Part shown: one piece after another, positions 33,288 through 42,513 of the stretch
Numbering within the stretch: the first letter of the stretch is position 1
Layout: every line of letters starts with the position of its first letter
Assembly: GCA_945271295.1 (NCBI GenBank)
Contig: CALYPG010000006.1
Location: forward strand, 1 to 64,000
DNA: 64,000 nt
Reading direction: 5' to 3'
Source of the DNA: an uncultured Gilliamella sp.
Lineage (GTDB): Bacteria > Pseudomonadota > Gammaproteobacteria > Enterobacterales > Orbaceae
The notes under the pieces: generated by a model
The model's input: the letters and a program-made list of their open reading frames with translations, nothing else
Databases searched by the model: none
What the model was told of the DNA's origin: nothing
Position numbers and translations under genes: made by a program

Positions 33288-33374
33288 ATGAATAATTATA
33301 TTTTTGGATATCTAGCAGGAATTAAATGTAACAACAGTAACTCTATTTTAAAAAAAATGGCAATAAATTTATAA
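33288..33374 (+). pseudogene. Truncated relative of the 32751 gene (28 codons)
   Basis: A 28-codon ORF with a good AAGGA ribosome site 8 bases before ATG. Its start, MNNYIFGYLAG, is like MSNDVYGYILPD of the upstream gene, then diverges and stops. It is probably the preserved start of a deleted paralogue, since the ribosome site is intact but no domain follows. A functional micro-protein is not excluded. Confidence 0.35.
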
Positions 33375-33431
33375 AACCATTGATTAAGTTAAAAATCAAG
33401 GTGTTAACATGATTATAACATAGGAGAAATA

Positions 33432-33941
33432 ATGGATTTTACCAAACAAGAAAAATATAGCGCTGTGGCATATTTTAATCAAGATTTAATTTTTCTACAA
33501 ACTTATTCAGGTTTTAGAATGATGGCTATTGATCCTGATGTAAAAGAGCTTTTATTACCCACCGATGTATCAGATCTAGAATTAGGTCAGGCAGCATTAT
33601 TAGCCTTATCTAAAAGCCGACAAATAGCTCAAAGTGAAATTGCGGATTATTTTGATAATACTAAAACAAATGATACTTATAATAAATGGGTAAATAGATT
33701 AATTGAAATATATAAGTATAAGACCAAACGCGCTTTATTTAAAAATATGAAGCATTGTATGCTTGAGATTAGAGGTGAATTTTTGACCATAATGCCGACT
33801 TGTCACGAAAAACTACAAGCTTGGAGCGGACATGGTTTAACAAAAAACGATGATGTTGTTTTACCTATTGATAGTTCAGCCGAAAAAATTGGTGCCGGAT
33901 TAAGATTAGCGTTCAGTCGCTGTCGTAGCCGTTGTCGTTAA
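33432..33941 (+). CDS. cdiI: CdiI-family (DUF1436) contact-dependent inhibition immunity protein
   Basis: A 169-residue protein preceded by AGGAG. Strong DUF1436/CdiI signatures: LLPTDVSDLELGQAALLALSKSR, YKTKRALFKNMKHC, the block TCHEKLQAWSGHGL, and the end VVLPIDSSAEKIGAGLRLAF followed by SRCRSRCR. CdiI proteins bind and neutralise the C-terminal toxin of a CdiA delivered by neighbouring cells, in the cytoplasm. No intact cdiA or cdiB is present in the window, so this is an orphan immunity gene or the rest of a lost CDI locus. Confidence 0.82.
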   Translation: MDFTKQEKYSAVAYFNQDLIFLQTYSGFRMMAIDPDVKELLLPTDVSDLELGQAALLALSKSRQIAQSEIADYFDNTKTNDTYNKWVNRLIEIYKYKTKRALFKNMKHCMLEIRGEFLTIMPTCHEKLQAWSGHGLTKNDDVVLPIDSSAEKIGAGLRLAFSRCRSRCR

Positions 33942-34352
33942 TTTTAACTCCATCTTAGTTTTTGTTTTTTATCGCTAAAAGGTGATCGTTAATCCTGTCA
34001 GTAAATTCGATAATAAATTGACATAGCATTCTTTTACTGTTTAAACCTCCCTTATTGCTTTATAACTAATTTGCCTGGCTTTGTTTTAATCAGCCGCAAT
34101 CTTGTTACTATAAATGTCAAGTTAATTAACCATTAAAGGCAAGCTTCATCATTTAAATAAAGATACTCGGTTAAAACAAACAATCGCTATTGGTAGAAAA
34201 TTTAACTAATTCAAATCGTGGTTGAATTTACCTTAGACTTATTAGATAACAGCATAACTGTGATGAGGTGACGGCGAGTCGCTATCATATTGACTTATTG
34301 AACGTTAATTTTATACTGTCGTCCATATTATTCACAATTAAAAGATGTCGCT
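33942..34352. other. 411-base gap upstream of the SDR gene
   Basis: AT-rich, with no ORF showing coding character, no RNA gene recognised and no clear terminator. It presumably carries the promoter of the SDR-ligase pair. Confidence 0.4.
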
Positions 34353-35180
34353 TTGATTAATTTGCTTTATTTTTTGCTATTCCCAGTACGCAAACCAAAT
34401 ATGCTTCGTTTAAGACAGCGTTTACAGCATAAAACTATCATTATAACTGGGGCTAGTTATGGTATTGGTGAATCACTTTGTCATCTTTTGGCGGATATTG
34501 ATTGTAATCTAATACTCGTTGCGCGCACTGCTGATAAATTACGGGAATTAAAGCAACAGCTCGCTATGTGCAGAGCTAAAATTGACTTATATGAGGCTGA
34601 TTTGCGCGATTCGCAGCAAATCGATGAATTTATACAATATATACAAGCTTTCCCCATTGACATATTTATCAACAATGCCGGCAAATCGATTTGCCGTCCA
34701 ATTATGCAATCTTTAGATCGACTGCATGATTTTGAAAGAACCATAAAACTAAACTATTTGGCACCAGTACAATTATGCTTGGCTCTCATCCCTAAACTAA
34801 AGCAGAGCCAAGGGTTGATAGTTAACGTTTCGGCAATAAATGTACTACTAGCACCAACAGTAAACTGGGCCGCTTATCAAGCTTCAAAAACCGCCTTCGA
34901 TCAGTGGCTATGCTGTGCAACGGCTGAACTGCAAAACCAGCAAATCAAAGTATCGACCGCTTATTTACCCTTAGTAAAAACCAGAATGATCGAACCGAAC
35001 ATAGCTTATAAAAACCTACCCGCATTACAACCGAAGCAAGCCGCTTTAATTATAAGTCGGTTGTTGCAAACGCAAAAACGGCAATATAAACCTTGGTGGA
35101 CGATTATAGGGCAAATCGCTTCCGTACTATTTAATGGTATCTGGCTCATATTAAATCGCTATTATATAAAGAGAAAATGA
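34353..35180 (+). CDS. Short-chain dehydrogenase/reductase
   Basis: About 275 residues if it begins at TTG 34353; ATG 34401 (MLRLRQRLQHKT) is an alternative, and neither has a strong ribosome site. The classical SDR pattern is complete: TGASYGIGES for cofactor binding, NNAGKS, the serine in VSAIN, and catalytic YQASK. A hydrophobic C-terminus (SVLFNGIWLILNRYY) may anchor it to the membrane. The last 4 bases overlap the acyl-CoA ligase start (ATGA), so the two are coupled. Together they suggest modification of a fatty or aryl acid; the substrate is unknown. Confidence 0.82.
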   Translation: MINLLYFLLFPVRKPNMLRLRQRLQHKTIIITGASYGIGESLCHLLADIDCNLILVARTADKLRELKQQLAMCRAKIDLYEADLRDSQQIDEFIQYIQAFPIDIFINNAGKSICRPIMQSLDRLHDFERTIKLNYLAPVQLCLALIPKLKQSQGLIVNVSAINVLLAPTVNWAAYQASKTAFDQWLCCATAELQNQQIKVSTAYLPLVKTRMIEPNIAYKNLPALQPKQAALIISRLLQTQKRQYKPWWTIIGQIASVLFNGIWLILNRYYIKRK

Positions 35181-36706
35181 TGATAAAAACGATTAAAGCT
35201 CTCTATACCACTCGGCTTCTTACTTTTAAGGGGATTGGTTATTTATTAATGAGTATTGGCGCAGTAGGTATGAATTTAATGGCTTTGCTCTATGTTCGCC
35301 AAAAACTCAGTCCAACCCAAATAGCGATAAATGAAGATGACAACTGCATAACGTACCAAACGCTCTATACTCAGTCCCAACATTTGGCTAAACAATTAGC
35401 AGCACATTGCCATATACAACCACGTCAAAAAATAGCCATAATGGCAAGCAATCATACTATTATGGTGCAGACACTGTTTGCCGTGTCGCGATTAGGAGCG
35501 GATATTTATCTACTCAATACCGAACTATCTGCTTCACAATTACAAAATATTCATGGTATGGTCAAGTTCAATTGGATCATACATGATCCGCAAATCACCA
35601 CCTTAGCCACTGTTAAATCCTTACCGACTAATCATCCTGAACAAGTATCGATTTACTCGCTATTGAACGATGCAATTTTGCCTAATTCTTCCAAACTTAA
35701 TGTCACCCATTTTACCAAACTCACTGTATTAACCAGTGGCACCACAGGGCGATTTAAGATGGCCGGGCGGAATAGCAAAGCACAAAATTTTATTAGTCCT
35801 TTTTATCAATTATTGATGAAATTAAATCTTAGCCAGTATAGCAAAATCTATATTGCAACACCGATTTATCATGGTTTTGGTATTGCTACTCTATGCATGT
35901 CGGTATTATTAGGTGCTACCATGTTTATCTGCCAACGCTTTGAAACCGCCAAAGTCTGCCAGCTAATCGATAAACATCAAATCGAAGTTGTCACCCTAGT
36001 ACCATTAATGCTCAACAGAATGCTGAACTACTCAGCAACACAGCTATACAGCTTACGTTGTATTATTACTGGTGGTGCACCGATTACTGCAATCTTGGTT
36101 AAACGAACTCTAAATCAACTCGGTAAGGTATTATTTAATTTATATGGAACATCAGAAGCCGGCTTATCCATGATCGCTACGCCAGATGATTTAATGATTC
36201 ATCCAACCACCATCGGCAAACCGCTTAAGGGGTTATCGGCAAAATTAATGGAAAACGATAAGCTGGACGCTATAAAAGGTGAACTCTATATTCAATGTGC
36301 ATGGTCAACGCAAGGTAACAACTGGATAGCTACTGGCGATATAGCTCAAAAAGATAGTGAAGGGTATTACTATCTAAATGGTCGGGTTGACGATATGATA
36401 GTTTCAGGTGGCGAAAATGTTTATCCATTCGAACTTGAACAATGTTTATTAAGCCATCCTAATATTAATGACACAGCCGTTATCGGTATTGAAGATGATG
36501 AGTTTGGACAAAGATTAGTGGCATTTGTGGTATTAACCACTAATACCCAACAAACCGAAAGTACAATAAAAGACTGGTTAAAATCACAAATTGCACGTTA
36601 CCAAATGCCCAAAAAAATCATAGTGCTTGATGAGCTACCCATGACGCACATTGGTAAAGTCGATCGAAAGGCATTGCGCAAAATAATATCAGAAAACACC
36701 GATTAA
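35177..36706 (+). CDS. AMP-binding acyl-CoA ligase/synthetase
   Basis: A 509-residue adenylate-forming enzyme. It has the P-loop-like LTSGTTGRFKMAGR, the NLYGTSEAG block, the ATGDIA aspartate motif, GRVDDMIVSGGENVYPFELE, and the catalytic lysine region GKVDRKALR. It activates a carboxylic acid as acyl-AMP, usually then acyl-CoA. An N-terminal hydrophobic stretch (~20-42) hints at membrane association. It overlaps the upstream SDR gene by 4 bases. The combination resembles fatty-acid or lipid remodelling operons, but no carrier protein is near. Confidence 0.85.
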   Translation: MMIKTIKALYTTRLLTFKGIGYLLMSIGAVGMNLMALLYVRQKLSPTQIAINEDDNCITYQTLYTQSQHLAKQLAAHCHIQPRQKIAIMASNHTIMVQTLFAVSRLGADIYLLNTELSASQLQNIHGMVKFNWIIHDPQITTLATVKSLPTNHPEQVSIYSLLNDAILPNSSKLNVTHFTKLTVLTSGTTGRFKMAGRNSKAQNFISPFYQLLMKLNLSQYSKIYIATPIYHGFGIATLCMSVLLGATMFICQRFETAKVCQLIDKHQIEVVTLVPLMLNRMLNYSATQLYSLRCIITGGAPITAILVKRTLNQLGKVLFNLYGTSEAGLSMIATPDDLMIHPTTIGKPLKGLSAKLMENDKLDAIKGELYIQCAWSTQGNNWIATGDIAQKDSEGYYYLNGRVDDMIVSGGENVYPFELEQCLLSHPNINDTAVIGIEDDEFGQRLVAFVVLTTNTQQTESTIKDWLKSQIARYQMPKKIIVLDELPMTHIGKVDRKALRKIISENTD

Positions 36707-36861
36707 CTAATTATGTTCTTTTGCAAGTTACCAAATTAATAACACCTGAACTGGCCCAACCAAATGGCTAATTTACTAATAACTTGTTATTTATTATTCA
36801 CAAATAACAATTTATTCTTGCATATGTTAAAATTTATTCCCTTTTTTAATTTTTATAACAA

Positions 36862-37521
36862 ATGAATGAGATGAAAAAAATAAAATATACTTTGCTACTT
36901 ATTTGTAGCTTAATGCTAGTCGGCTGTTTTGAAAAGACTTCTATTGAGCATTGGATAGATAATCCGACTACTAGCGATATAAAGGTTGTCATTGACGGTA
37001 ATGAATTAGCGATACCGGCAAACTCAGGTGTTAATTATAAATTTGAATTTGGTCAACATAACCTGTCTTATAATAATGACACGGTTAATTTTACGGTTGA
37101 CTCTTCACAGTCTTTTGCAATTATTAATCCAACACTCAGTAACTATGTAATTTATAGAATTGAATATAAAAAAGATTCTGTATTAGGAGGAGTAAGTGAC
37201 ATTATAAGTATTGCAGCTGGGAAAAAAGATGAGGATGATTATAAAACGTCGATAATTATAAATGGTGAATTAGTAGAAATAGAAGCTCCGTTTAAGGCCA
37301 TTAATGATTTATTCATTAATAAAGAGCAGTATAAATGGGATTATTTTCTCGATGATCCTGTTCCGGATAGTGTGAAATTACGAAAATTTAAATCTAAATC
37401 GATAAAAATGAAAATATTTCGTGAAAATGATTTTTTCAAATTTTTGAAAAAAATAGGCGTTAAAGATGAGATGAGATTCCCTGCTAATTCCAAAAAATTG
37501 AGTGATTTCACTCAACAATAA
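36862..37521 (+). CDS. Lipoprotein of unknown function
   Basis: About 219 residues; starts at 36862 or 36871 are both possible and neither has a strong ribosome site. The N-terminus has a lipoprotein signal with lipobox LMLVGC, so the mature protein should be lipid-anchored. Residues ~30-90 form a compact beta-type region (IDNPTTSDIKVVIDGNEL ... IPANSGVNYKFEFG). The rest is lysine-rich and unrecognised. No partner genes are evident. Confidence 0.7.
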   Translation: MNEMKKIKYTLLLICSLMLVGCFEKTSIEHWIDNPTTSDIKVVIDGNELAIPANSGVNYKFEFGQHNLSYNNDTVNFTVDSSQSFAIINPTLSNYVIYRIEYKKDSVLGGVSDIISIAAGKKDEDDYKTSIIINGELVEIEAPFKAINDLFINKEQYKWDYFLDDPVPDSVKLRKFKSKSIKMKIFRENDFFKFLKKIGVKDEMRFPANSKKLSDFTQQ

Positions 37522-38035
37522 TGATTAAATTTGCAAGAATATTATTTATATTTACAAGGTTAGAGTTCTTTATTCGATTATAAACTCAAGCTTATTGTTT
37601 TTTAACTTACGTGAACTAAATATCCTAATTGCGCAATTAGGATATTTAAATTGTCACATTACATTTTATAACAAACTAAATTTATCTTTCCGCCACTTAA
37701 TCTATTTAAATCATGATGACAGCAAATGTTTAATAATAATTATCAAATTTGAGGTGAGGATATTTAAACAGTTAGCCTATTTCAACATCAATATTAATCA
37801 CTTCAATCTGTCTGGTAAGAAAATATATAACAATAGTCAATAAAAAAGGCCATAACAGGCTTATATAATTTTGTAATGATCTTCATTTTCTTATCTTATA
37901 AAAGTCACATACTACCTAGTTAAGCTTGATAGACAGATATCAATTATTAATATAATTATATATATCAATTGGTTAAGTAAATAGCCATTGGTAGCCAGTT
38001 AAAAATAAGGTGCATAAAATAATATAAACAAATTA
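37522..38035. other. Gap after the lipoprotein gene, no gene recognised
   Basis: Very AT-rich. An 82-codon ORF at 37595-37843 lacks a ribosome site and coding character, and its opening spans a TATCCTAATTGCGCAATTAGGATA palindrome (about 37620-37643) that looks like a terminator or repeat. I leave the rest unannotated. Confidence 0.5.
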
Positions 38036-38064
38036 TTTACAATAGTGAAAAAGTTGTCTAATAT
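38036..38064 (+). promoter_or_regulatory. Near-consensus sigma-70 promoter upstream of rtcB-prfH
   Basis: TTTACA at 38036-38041, a 17-base spacer, and TAATAT at 38059-38064, one mismatch from consensus in each box. Transcription would begin near 38071, leaving a leader of about 380 bases before rtcB. Confidence 0.75.
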
Positions 38065-38098
38065 ACGCGCCATTATTATTAGCAAAGGAGAATTAATT

Positions 38099-38140
38099 AT
38101 GATTTGTTTAACTAGCATTTGCAGGTTCATCACCAACTAA
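38099..38140 (+). CDS. 13-residue leader peptide upstream of rtcB
   Basis: ORF MICLTSICRFITN with a very strong AAAGGAG ribosome site 8 bases before the ATG, about 28 bases after the predicted transcription start. No product of this size would be kept as an enzyme, so a translated leader is likely. Bases 38121-38127 inside it (GCAGGTT) are complementary to 38189-38195 (AACCTGC), so ribosome position could switch the fold of the transcript. The peptide has no codon run of one amino acid, unlike hisL, so a ribosome-state or arrest-peptide sensor is more likely than amino-acid attenuation. This is inference. Confidence 0.55.
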   Translation: MICLTSICRFITN

Positions 38141-38451
38141 TTAAGTAATTACCTTCTGTTTTTTGCTTCAATTTATTCTGCTGATCTTAACCTGCCAACT
38201 TAACTTATACCCATTGTTTAAAGATATTACATTGATGAAATCAATTCAGTTATTAACTGACAATTGATTTAGCAGTGATTAAATCACATTAAAACTGCAT
38301 AGATAAAACATTGCATAGATAAAATGCTGGAATTTATAAAACCGTGTTTAATGCTAAATAAGTTGTTTTATTGATAGACTTTTCATCTTTAAATTATTGT
38401 CTTTGAACACCATCAGGGTACAACAATAATATTTATTAAATGGATTGAAAC
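38141..38451 (+). promoter_or_regulatory. Long untranslated leader of rtcB with hairpins and a short direct repeat
   Basis: 311 bases between the leader ORF and rtcB. It contains AACCTGC (38189-38195), the antiparallel match to the leader ORF, small hairpins such as CAGTTATTAACTG (near 38246) and GTGATTAAATCAC (near 38273), and a direct repeat TGCATAGATAAAA at 38296-38308 and 38312-38324. No classical U-tailed terminator is evident. Confidence 0.45.
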
Positions 38452-39540
38452 ATGGACACTTCTATTAAAGTGCTATCGGATAAAGCATTAATGATAGCAT
38501 CTAAAAATACTTGGATCGACGGTTTGGCGATTGAACAATTACTAGCAACGGCAAACTTGCCGAATATGCATAAAGTGATCGGGATGCCAGATTTACATCC
38601 GGGGCAAGGTTACCCTATCGGAGCAGCATATTTAAGTCATGGACTTATTTATCCGGTGTTGATAGGGAGTGATATCGGTTGTGGAATGGCTTTTTGGCAA
38701 ACCGATATTAATTTAGCGAAATTAAGTATCGATAAACTTGAACGCCGTATTGGTAATATCGATCAGCCTGATAGCCGTCATAACTATAATCTTGGTACGA
38801 TTGGCGGTGGCAATCATTTTGCTGAACTGCAAAAAGTAAGCCAAGTTTATAATGAACAACTTTTTAATCATTACCAGCTTAATGCTAAAAAGTTGTTTTT
38901 ATTGGTGCATTCGGGTTCCAGAGGACTCGGGCATGCTATTTTACAAAAGCAATTAGCGCGCTTTGGTTATCAAGGTTTAGTTGAAAATAGTCCTGAAGCA
39001 CTAGATTATTTAGCTAAACATGATAATGCGGTAAATTTTGCCATATTAAATCGAAAAATTGTGGCGCAAAGGCTCATGACAAACCTTAATACTCAAGGGC
39101 ATGAAGTACTTAATGTCTGTCATAATTTTTTGCAAAAAGTTACTTTAGCTAAGCAAGATTATTGGTTACACCGTAAAGGTGCATCATCAGCCATGGATGA
39201 AATTGTGATTGTACCGGGTTCACGCGGTGATTACAGCTATTTAGTCAAGCCAATGCCGCGTGAAGAACTGTTACTTTCATTAGCGCACGGTGCCGGGCGC
39301 AAATGGCGACGTGCTGATTGTAAGGGTAAACTAGAAAATCGCTATAGTGTAAATGATATGATGCGCACTAAACTAGGTAGTCGCGTTATTTGTGCTGATA
39401 ATAGTTTAATTTTTGAAGAAGCACCCCAAGCATATAAATCAATCGATAGTGTGATTGAGTCAATGCAACAAGCCAATATTATTACTGTTATTGCCCAACT
39501 TACCCCTATATTGACCTATAAAACGCAGGGGGAAAATTGA
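38452..39540 (+). CDS. rtcB: RNA ligase RtcB, PrfH-associated type
   Basis: A 362-residue RtcB-family RNA ligase, shorter than housekeeping RtcB (about 400-480). The active-site residues are in place: C77 in [16 protein letters not shown] with N121-H122, HSGSRGLGH, and H279 in LAHGAGRKW for guanylylation. RtcB joins 3'-phosphate or 2',3'-cyclic phosphate to 5'-OH RNA ends. The short form is usually encoded with PrfH, as here. The published role of the pair is repair of ribosomes cut in the 16S decoding centre by colicin E3-type toxins. Expression probably depends on the leader element upstream. Confidence 0.92.
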   Translation: MDTSIKVLSDKALMIASKNTWIDGLAIEQLLATANLPNMHKVIGMPDLHPGQGYPIGAAYLSHGLIYPVLIGSDIGCGMAFWQTDINLAKLSIDKLERRIGNIDQPDSRHNYNLGTIGGGNHFAELQKVSQVYNEQLFNHYQLNAKKLFLLVHSGSRGLGHAILQKQLARFGYQGLVENSPEALDYLAKHDNAVNFAILNRKIVAQRLMTNLNTQGHEVLNVCHNFLQKVTLAKQDYWLHRKGASSAMDEIVIVPGSRGDYSYLVKPMPREELLLSLAHGAGRKWRRADCKGKLENRYSVNDMMRTKLGSRVICADNSLIFEEAPQAYKSIDSVIESMQQANIITVIAQLTPILTYKTQGEN

Positions 39541-40160
39541 TGACATTATTATATTTTTCTGCGGCAAAAGGTCCGGATGAGTGCACTTTAGCGGTGGCTA
39601 AGGCAGTAAATCAATTTATGCAAGAAGCGTTAGCATTAAATGTGTCTGCAGATATATTGGAAGCGGTGCCGGGTGAAAAATCCGGCACCTTTCGCTCAGT
39701 ACTCATTGCAATAGAAGGGGAGCAAAAAGATCAATTGAGTGCGCGTTGGCAAGGCACTTTACAATGGGTTTGCCAAAGCCCCTATCGACCTAAGCATAAA
39801 CGTAAAAATTGGTTTATTGGTGTAACTTGCTTACTTAATCCGGCACCAATCACGGATAGTGCAATTGAATTTTCGACTATGAAATCATCGGGTGCTGGGG
39901 GGCAGCATGTAAACAAAACCGAATCAGCGGTGCGGGCAACCCATATTGCAACCGGTATAAGTGTCAAAGTACAAACGGAACGCAGCCAACATGCCAATAA
40001 ACGATTAGCTAAATTATTACTGTTACATAAACTCTGCCAATATAAAGCTAATCAACAACAGCAACAAAAAACAGCCTTACATCAATTTCACCAGTCTATT
40101 CCACGCGGTGGTAGTGGCTTGGTGTTCTATGGTGAAGGATTTGGTGAACAAAAGGGTTAA
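39540..40160 (+). CDS. prfH: Peptide chain release factor homologue PrfH
   Basis: A 206-residue protein starting at ATG 39540, which overlaps the rtcB stop (TGATG) and has AGGGGG upstream. A TTG three bases earlier is less likely. It is a single release-factor catalytic domain with [23 protein letters not shown] is at about residues 120-122. It lacks the codon-recognition domain of RF1/RF2. PrfH hydrolyses peptidyl-tRNA on damaged ribosomes so that RtcB can reseal the rRNA. Translational coupling keeps both at similar levels. Full length. Confidence 0.93.
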   Translation: MTLLYFSAAKGPDECTLAVAKAVNQFMQEALALNVSADILEAVPGEKSGTFRSVLIAIEGEQKDQLSARWQGTLQWVCQSPYRPKHKRKNWFIGVTCLLNPAPITDSAIEFSTMKSSGAGGQHVNKTESAVRATHIATGISVKVQTERSQHANKRLAKLLLLHKLCQYKANQQQQQKTALHQFHQSIPRGGSGLVFYGEGFGEQKG

Positions 40161-40178
40161 TTAAAAGATCAAAACGAA

Positions 40179-41561
40179 TTACGTTTGCTCTGTTTTTTCA
40201 GCTTCAACTGACTTACTTCTTAATAAAATCCGCTCTAATATGGCCGAGTAGAGCGGTACGCCACCTAATGCTTGGGCAATTAGGGTTGCGCCTAAACAAG
40301 TAATAATCATTGGTAATATTAGCTGATAGTTATCTGACATTTCCATCACCAATACAATGCCTGTTAATGGAGCCCGCACGGTGGCGGCAAATAAACCTCC
40401 CATGCCGATAATAGCGCAAGCGCCTAGTTCAATATGATAATTGGGGAAAATTTGCTGAGTGAATAACCCAAAAACAATCCCAATCGTGGTACCGAGAGCT
40501 AAAGTTGGTGCAAAAATGCCACCGGGTGCACCGGAACTGAAACATAAAACTGTGGTAATAAAACGCATCAATAAGATCAAAAATAACGTACCAATAGCAT
40601 ATTTACCAAAAGTTGCGTCAGGAATAAAATCAAATCCGCTACCAGTTATTTCTGGCAAAATGAAGCTAGTTACGCCAAAAATACCCGCTAACAAGAAGCC
40701 GGTGAGTAAAAAATTAGACGATTTGCATTGATAAAATTGTCGATAACGGTCTTGCATCAATAATATACATTTATTGGAAATCACCCCAATACAACCAAAT
40801 AATACCCCTAAAATTAAATAGAGCCACAAAGATTGGATTGGCACAGCACTAAAATGACCAATTTGAAACACTGATGTTTGATTAAATAGGAATTGGTACA
40901 TAATGCTCGCCATAATCACACCCACAAATATGGCTTTGATGGAAGTTAAATTATAACGAAACTGTGGGCGCATCTCTTCAATAATAAATAAAATGCCGGC
41001 GAGGGGAGCATTAAAGGCGGCAGTGATCCCGGCGGCAGCACCCGTGGCTAAAAAAGTATGTCGATAAGCAATATTTTTAATTTTAAGAAGATCACAAATC
41101 ATGGCTCCAACATTACCACCAATTTGCACAGTTGGGCCTTCACGCCCTAACACCATACCCGAACCTAAAGCCCCGAGTCCGCCTATAAATTTAACCGGCA
41201 ATACATAACGCCAGCGTACTGGGCGTAAGTTCATTAAGGCACCTTCAATTTCCGGAATACCTGAACCACCCGATTCCGGTGCCCAGCGTTTAACTAAATA
41301 GTAGGCAAATAGCCCCATAGCTCCGGTTATGCAAAAAATGGCTAAGTAAGTTAACCAAATATTATCAAATAAATGTAGTATTAATAATTTGCGGATGCTG
41401 ATAACCCAATTGACAGCATATTGAAACATTACCCCAATAATACCGGTAATGGTTCCTATAACCCCAGCAATAATTAGCACCATCAAAGGCGCTTTTTCTT
41501 GGATACGTTTAATCTTATGAAAAAGATGCAAGTGTTTTTTTATGGATGAATAACTAGGCAC
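40179..41561 (-). CDS. clcA: H+/Cl- exchange transporter (ClcA type)
   Basis: A 460-residue polytopic CLC protein. Selectivity and gating motifs are all present: GSGIPEIEGAL (residues ~99-109), GREGPTVQIGG with the gating glutamate E141, the proton glutamate in ILFIIEEMRP, and APGGIFAPTLALGT near the C-terminus. These glutamates mark an exchanger rather than a channel. It exports protons in exchange for chloride during acid stress at the inner membrane. It is convergent with prfH, 18 bases away. Confidence 0.94.
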   Translation of the reverse strand: MPSYSSIKKHLHLFHKIKRIQEKAPLMVLIIAGVIGTITGIIGVMFQYAVNWVISIRKLLILHLFDNIWLTYLAIFCITGAMGLFAYYLVKRWAPESGGSGIPEIEGALMNLRPVRWRYVLPVKFIGGLGALGSGMVLGREGPTVQIGGNVGAMICDLLKIKNIAYRHTFLATGAAAGITAAFNAPLAGILFIIEEMRPQFRYNLTSIKAIFVGVIMASIMYQFLFNQTSVFQIGHFSAVPIQSLWLYLILGVLFGCIGVISNKCILLMQDRYRQFYQCKSSNFLLTGFLLAGIFGVTSFILPEITGSGFDFIPDATFGKYAIGTLFLILLMRFITTVLCFSSGAPGGIFAPTLALGTTIGIVFGLFTQQIFPNYHIELGACAIIGMGGLFAATVRAPLTGIVLVMEMSDNYQLILPMIITCLGATLIAQALGGVPLYSAILERILLRSKSVEAEKTEQT

Positions 41562-41649
41562 AATGTATAATAATTTTTAGAATAATAAGGGATTTTACTA
41601 TTATAATTGAGAAAAACAAGGTACCGAATTTACCTTTAAGGAATAAAAC

Positions 41650-42003
41650 ATGAGAAAGATATGGTATTTGGTACTGTTATCAACCTCTTTTTTTGCCACT
41701 GCTACCGATTGTGAATTATTAAATCAACAAGCTACAGAAAATAGTGTGATGATTTCTCCTCTCGAAACCTACCAACTAAAAAACAACAATGGTGAAAAGG
41801 TTTACTTATATTCAGCTCCCAATGAAGCTTGCCGAACCGATACGTTGTTGCGAGCTGATGAAATTTCTACGCTAATTGTATATTCTGATTATGGTAATTT
41901 TTATTATGTTATGTACTTTTTAAAAGACCATCCGGAAGATATATCGGGTTGGGTGAAAATACGCAACTTAAAGCCAACCGATTCTCGTCTAAGTCCGCAA
42001 TAA
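41650..42003 (+). CDS. Small secreted protein with SH3-like features
   Basis: A 117-residue protein with a signal peptide (MRKIWYLVLLSTSFFATA, cleavage near ATATDC) and AAGGAATAAA upstream. The mature part reads like a bacterial SH3 domain: VYLYSAPNEACR, an LIVYSDYGNFYYVMY strand, and GWVKIRNLK. It has cysteines at C20-21 and C60-61 that could pair. Function unknown; such domains bind peptidoglycan or proteins in the periplasm. Confidence 0.6.
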   Translation: MRKIWYLVLLSTSFFATATDCELLNQQATENSVMISPLETYQLKNNNGEKVYLYSAPNEACRTDTLLRADEISTLIVYSDYGNFYYVMYFLKDHPEDISGWVKIRNLKPTDSRLSPQ

Positions 42004-42054
42004 AGCAATTATTATGCTAATAACTCAGTTAACGTAACCATGTGTCAGGACAAA

Positions 42055-42513
42055 ATGAACACATTTGTTGAATTAAAAAAAGAAAATAACTTAAGCACAT
42101 TTAAATTTATTCTATGGACATTGATTACCTTTGGTATTTACCAGTTTGTGTGGATTTATAGAGTTAATAAATCAATAAAAAAATTGCTAGGGGTTGAGGT
42201 AAAAAGTAATGCTTATATCATTACGTTAATTATTTTGAACTATTCACCATTTTTCATTGCCTTAATCGGTATTATAACGTCGTTGGCGTTTTTAGAATCA
42301 GTTAACAGTATCATTGATTTTATTTCTTTTTTTATATTGATTGAGTGGGCAAATTTTGCCAGATATGTATTAACTTATTATAGTTTGGGTGAATACAATA
42401 TCAAATTAAAAACTAAATCCTTTTATATTATTATCTTTAATATTTTTTATATTAATTACCTCATCAACTATTTAGGCGATGAAAAACGTTTCAATGCTAA
42501 CCAATCGGATTAA
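42055..42513 (+). CDS. Small inner-membrane protein, DUF4234-like
   Basis: A 152-residue protein beginning MNTFVELKK at ATG 42055, with AGGAC upstream; an earlier ATG at 42040 lacks one. Three or four hydrophobic segments follow, the first being FILWTLITFGIYQFVWIYRVNKSI, a pattern shared with DUF4234 proteins. Function is unknown. Its 3' end includes the left arm of a long inverted repeat. Confidence 0.65.
   Translation: MNTFVELKKENNLSTFKFILWTLITFGIYQFVWIYRVNKSIKKLLGVEVKSNAYIITLIILNYSPFFIALIGIITSLAFLESVNSIIDFISFFILIEWANFARYVLTYYSLGEYNIKLKTKSFYIIIFNIFYINYLINYLGDEKRFNANQSD

Noticed and set aside
37595..37843. 82-codon ORF downstream of the lipoprotein gene
   Set aside because: No ribosome site, odd composition, and its start overlaps a palindrome; probably chance in AT-rich DNA.
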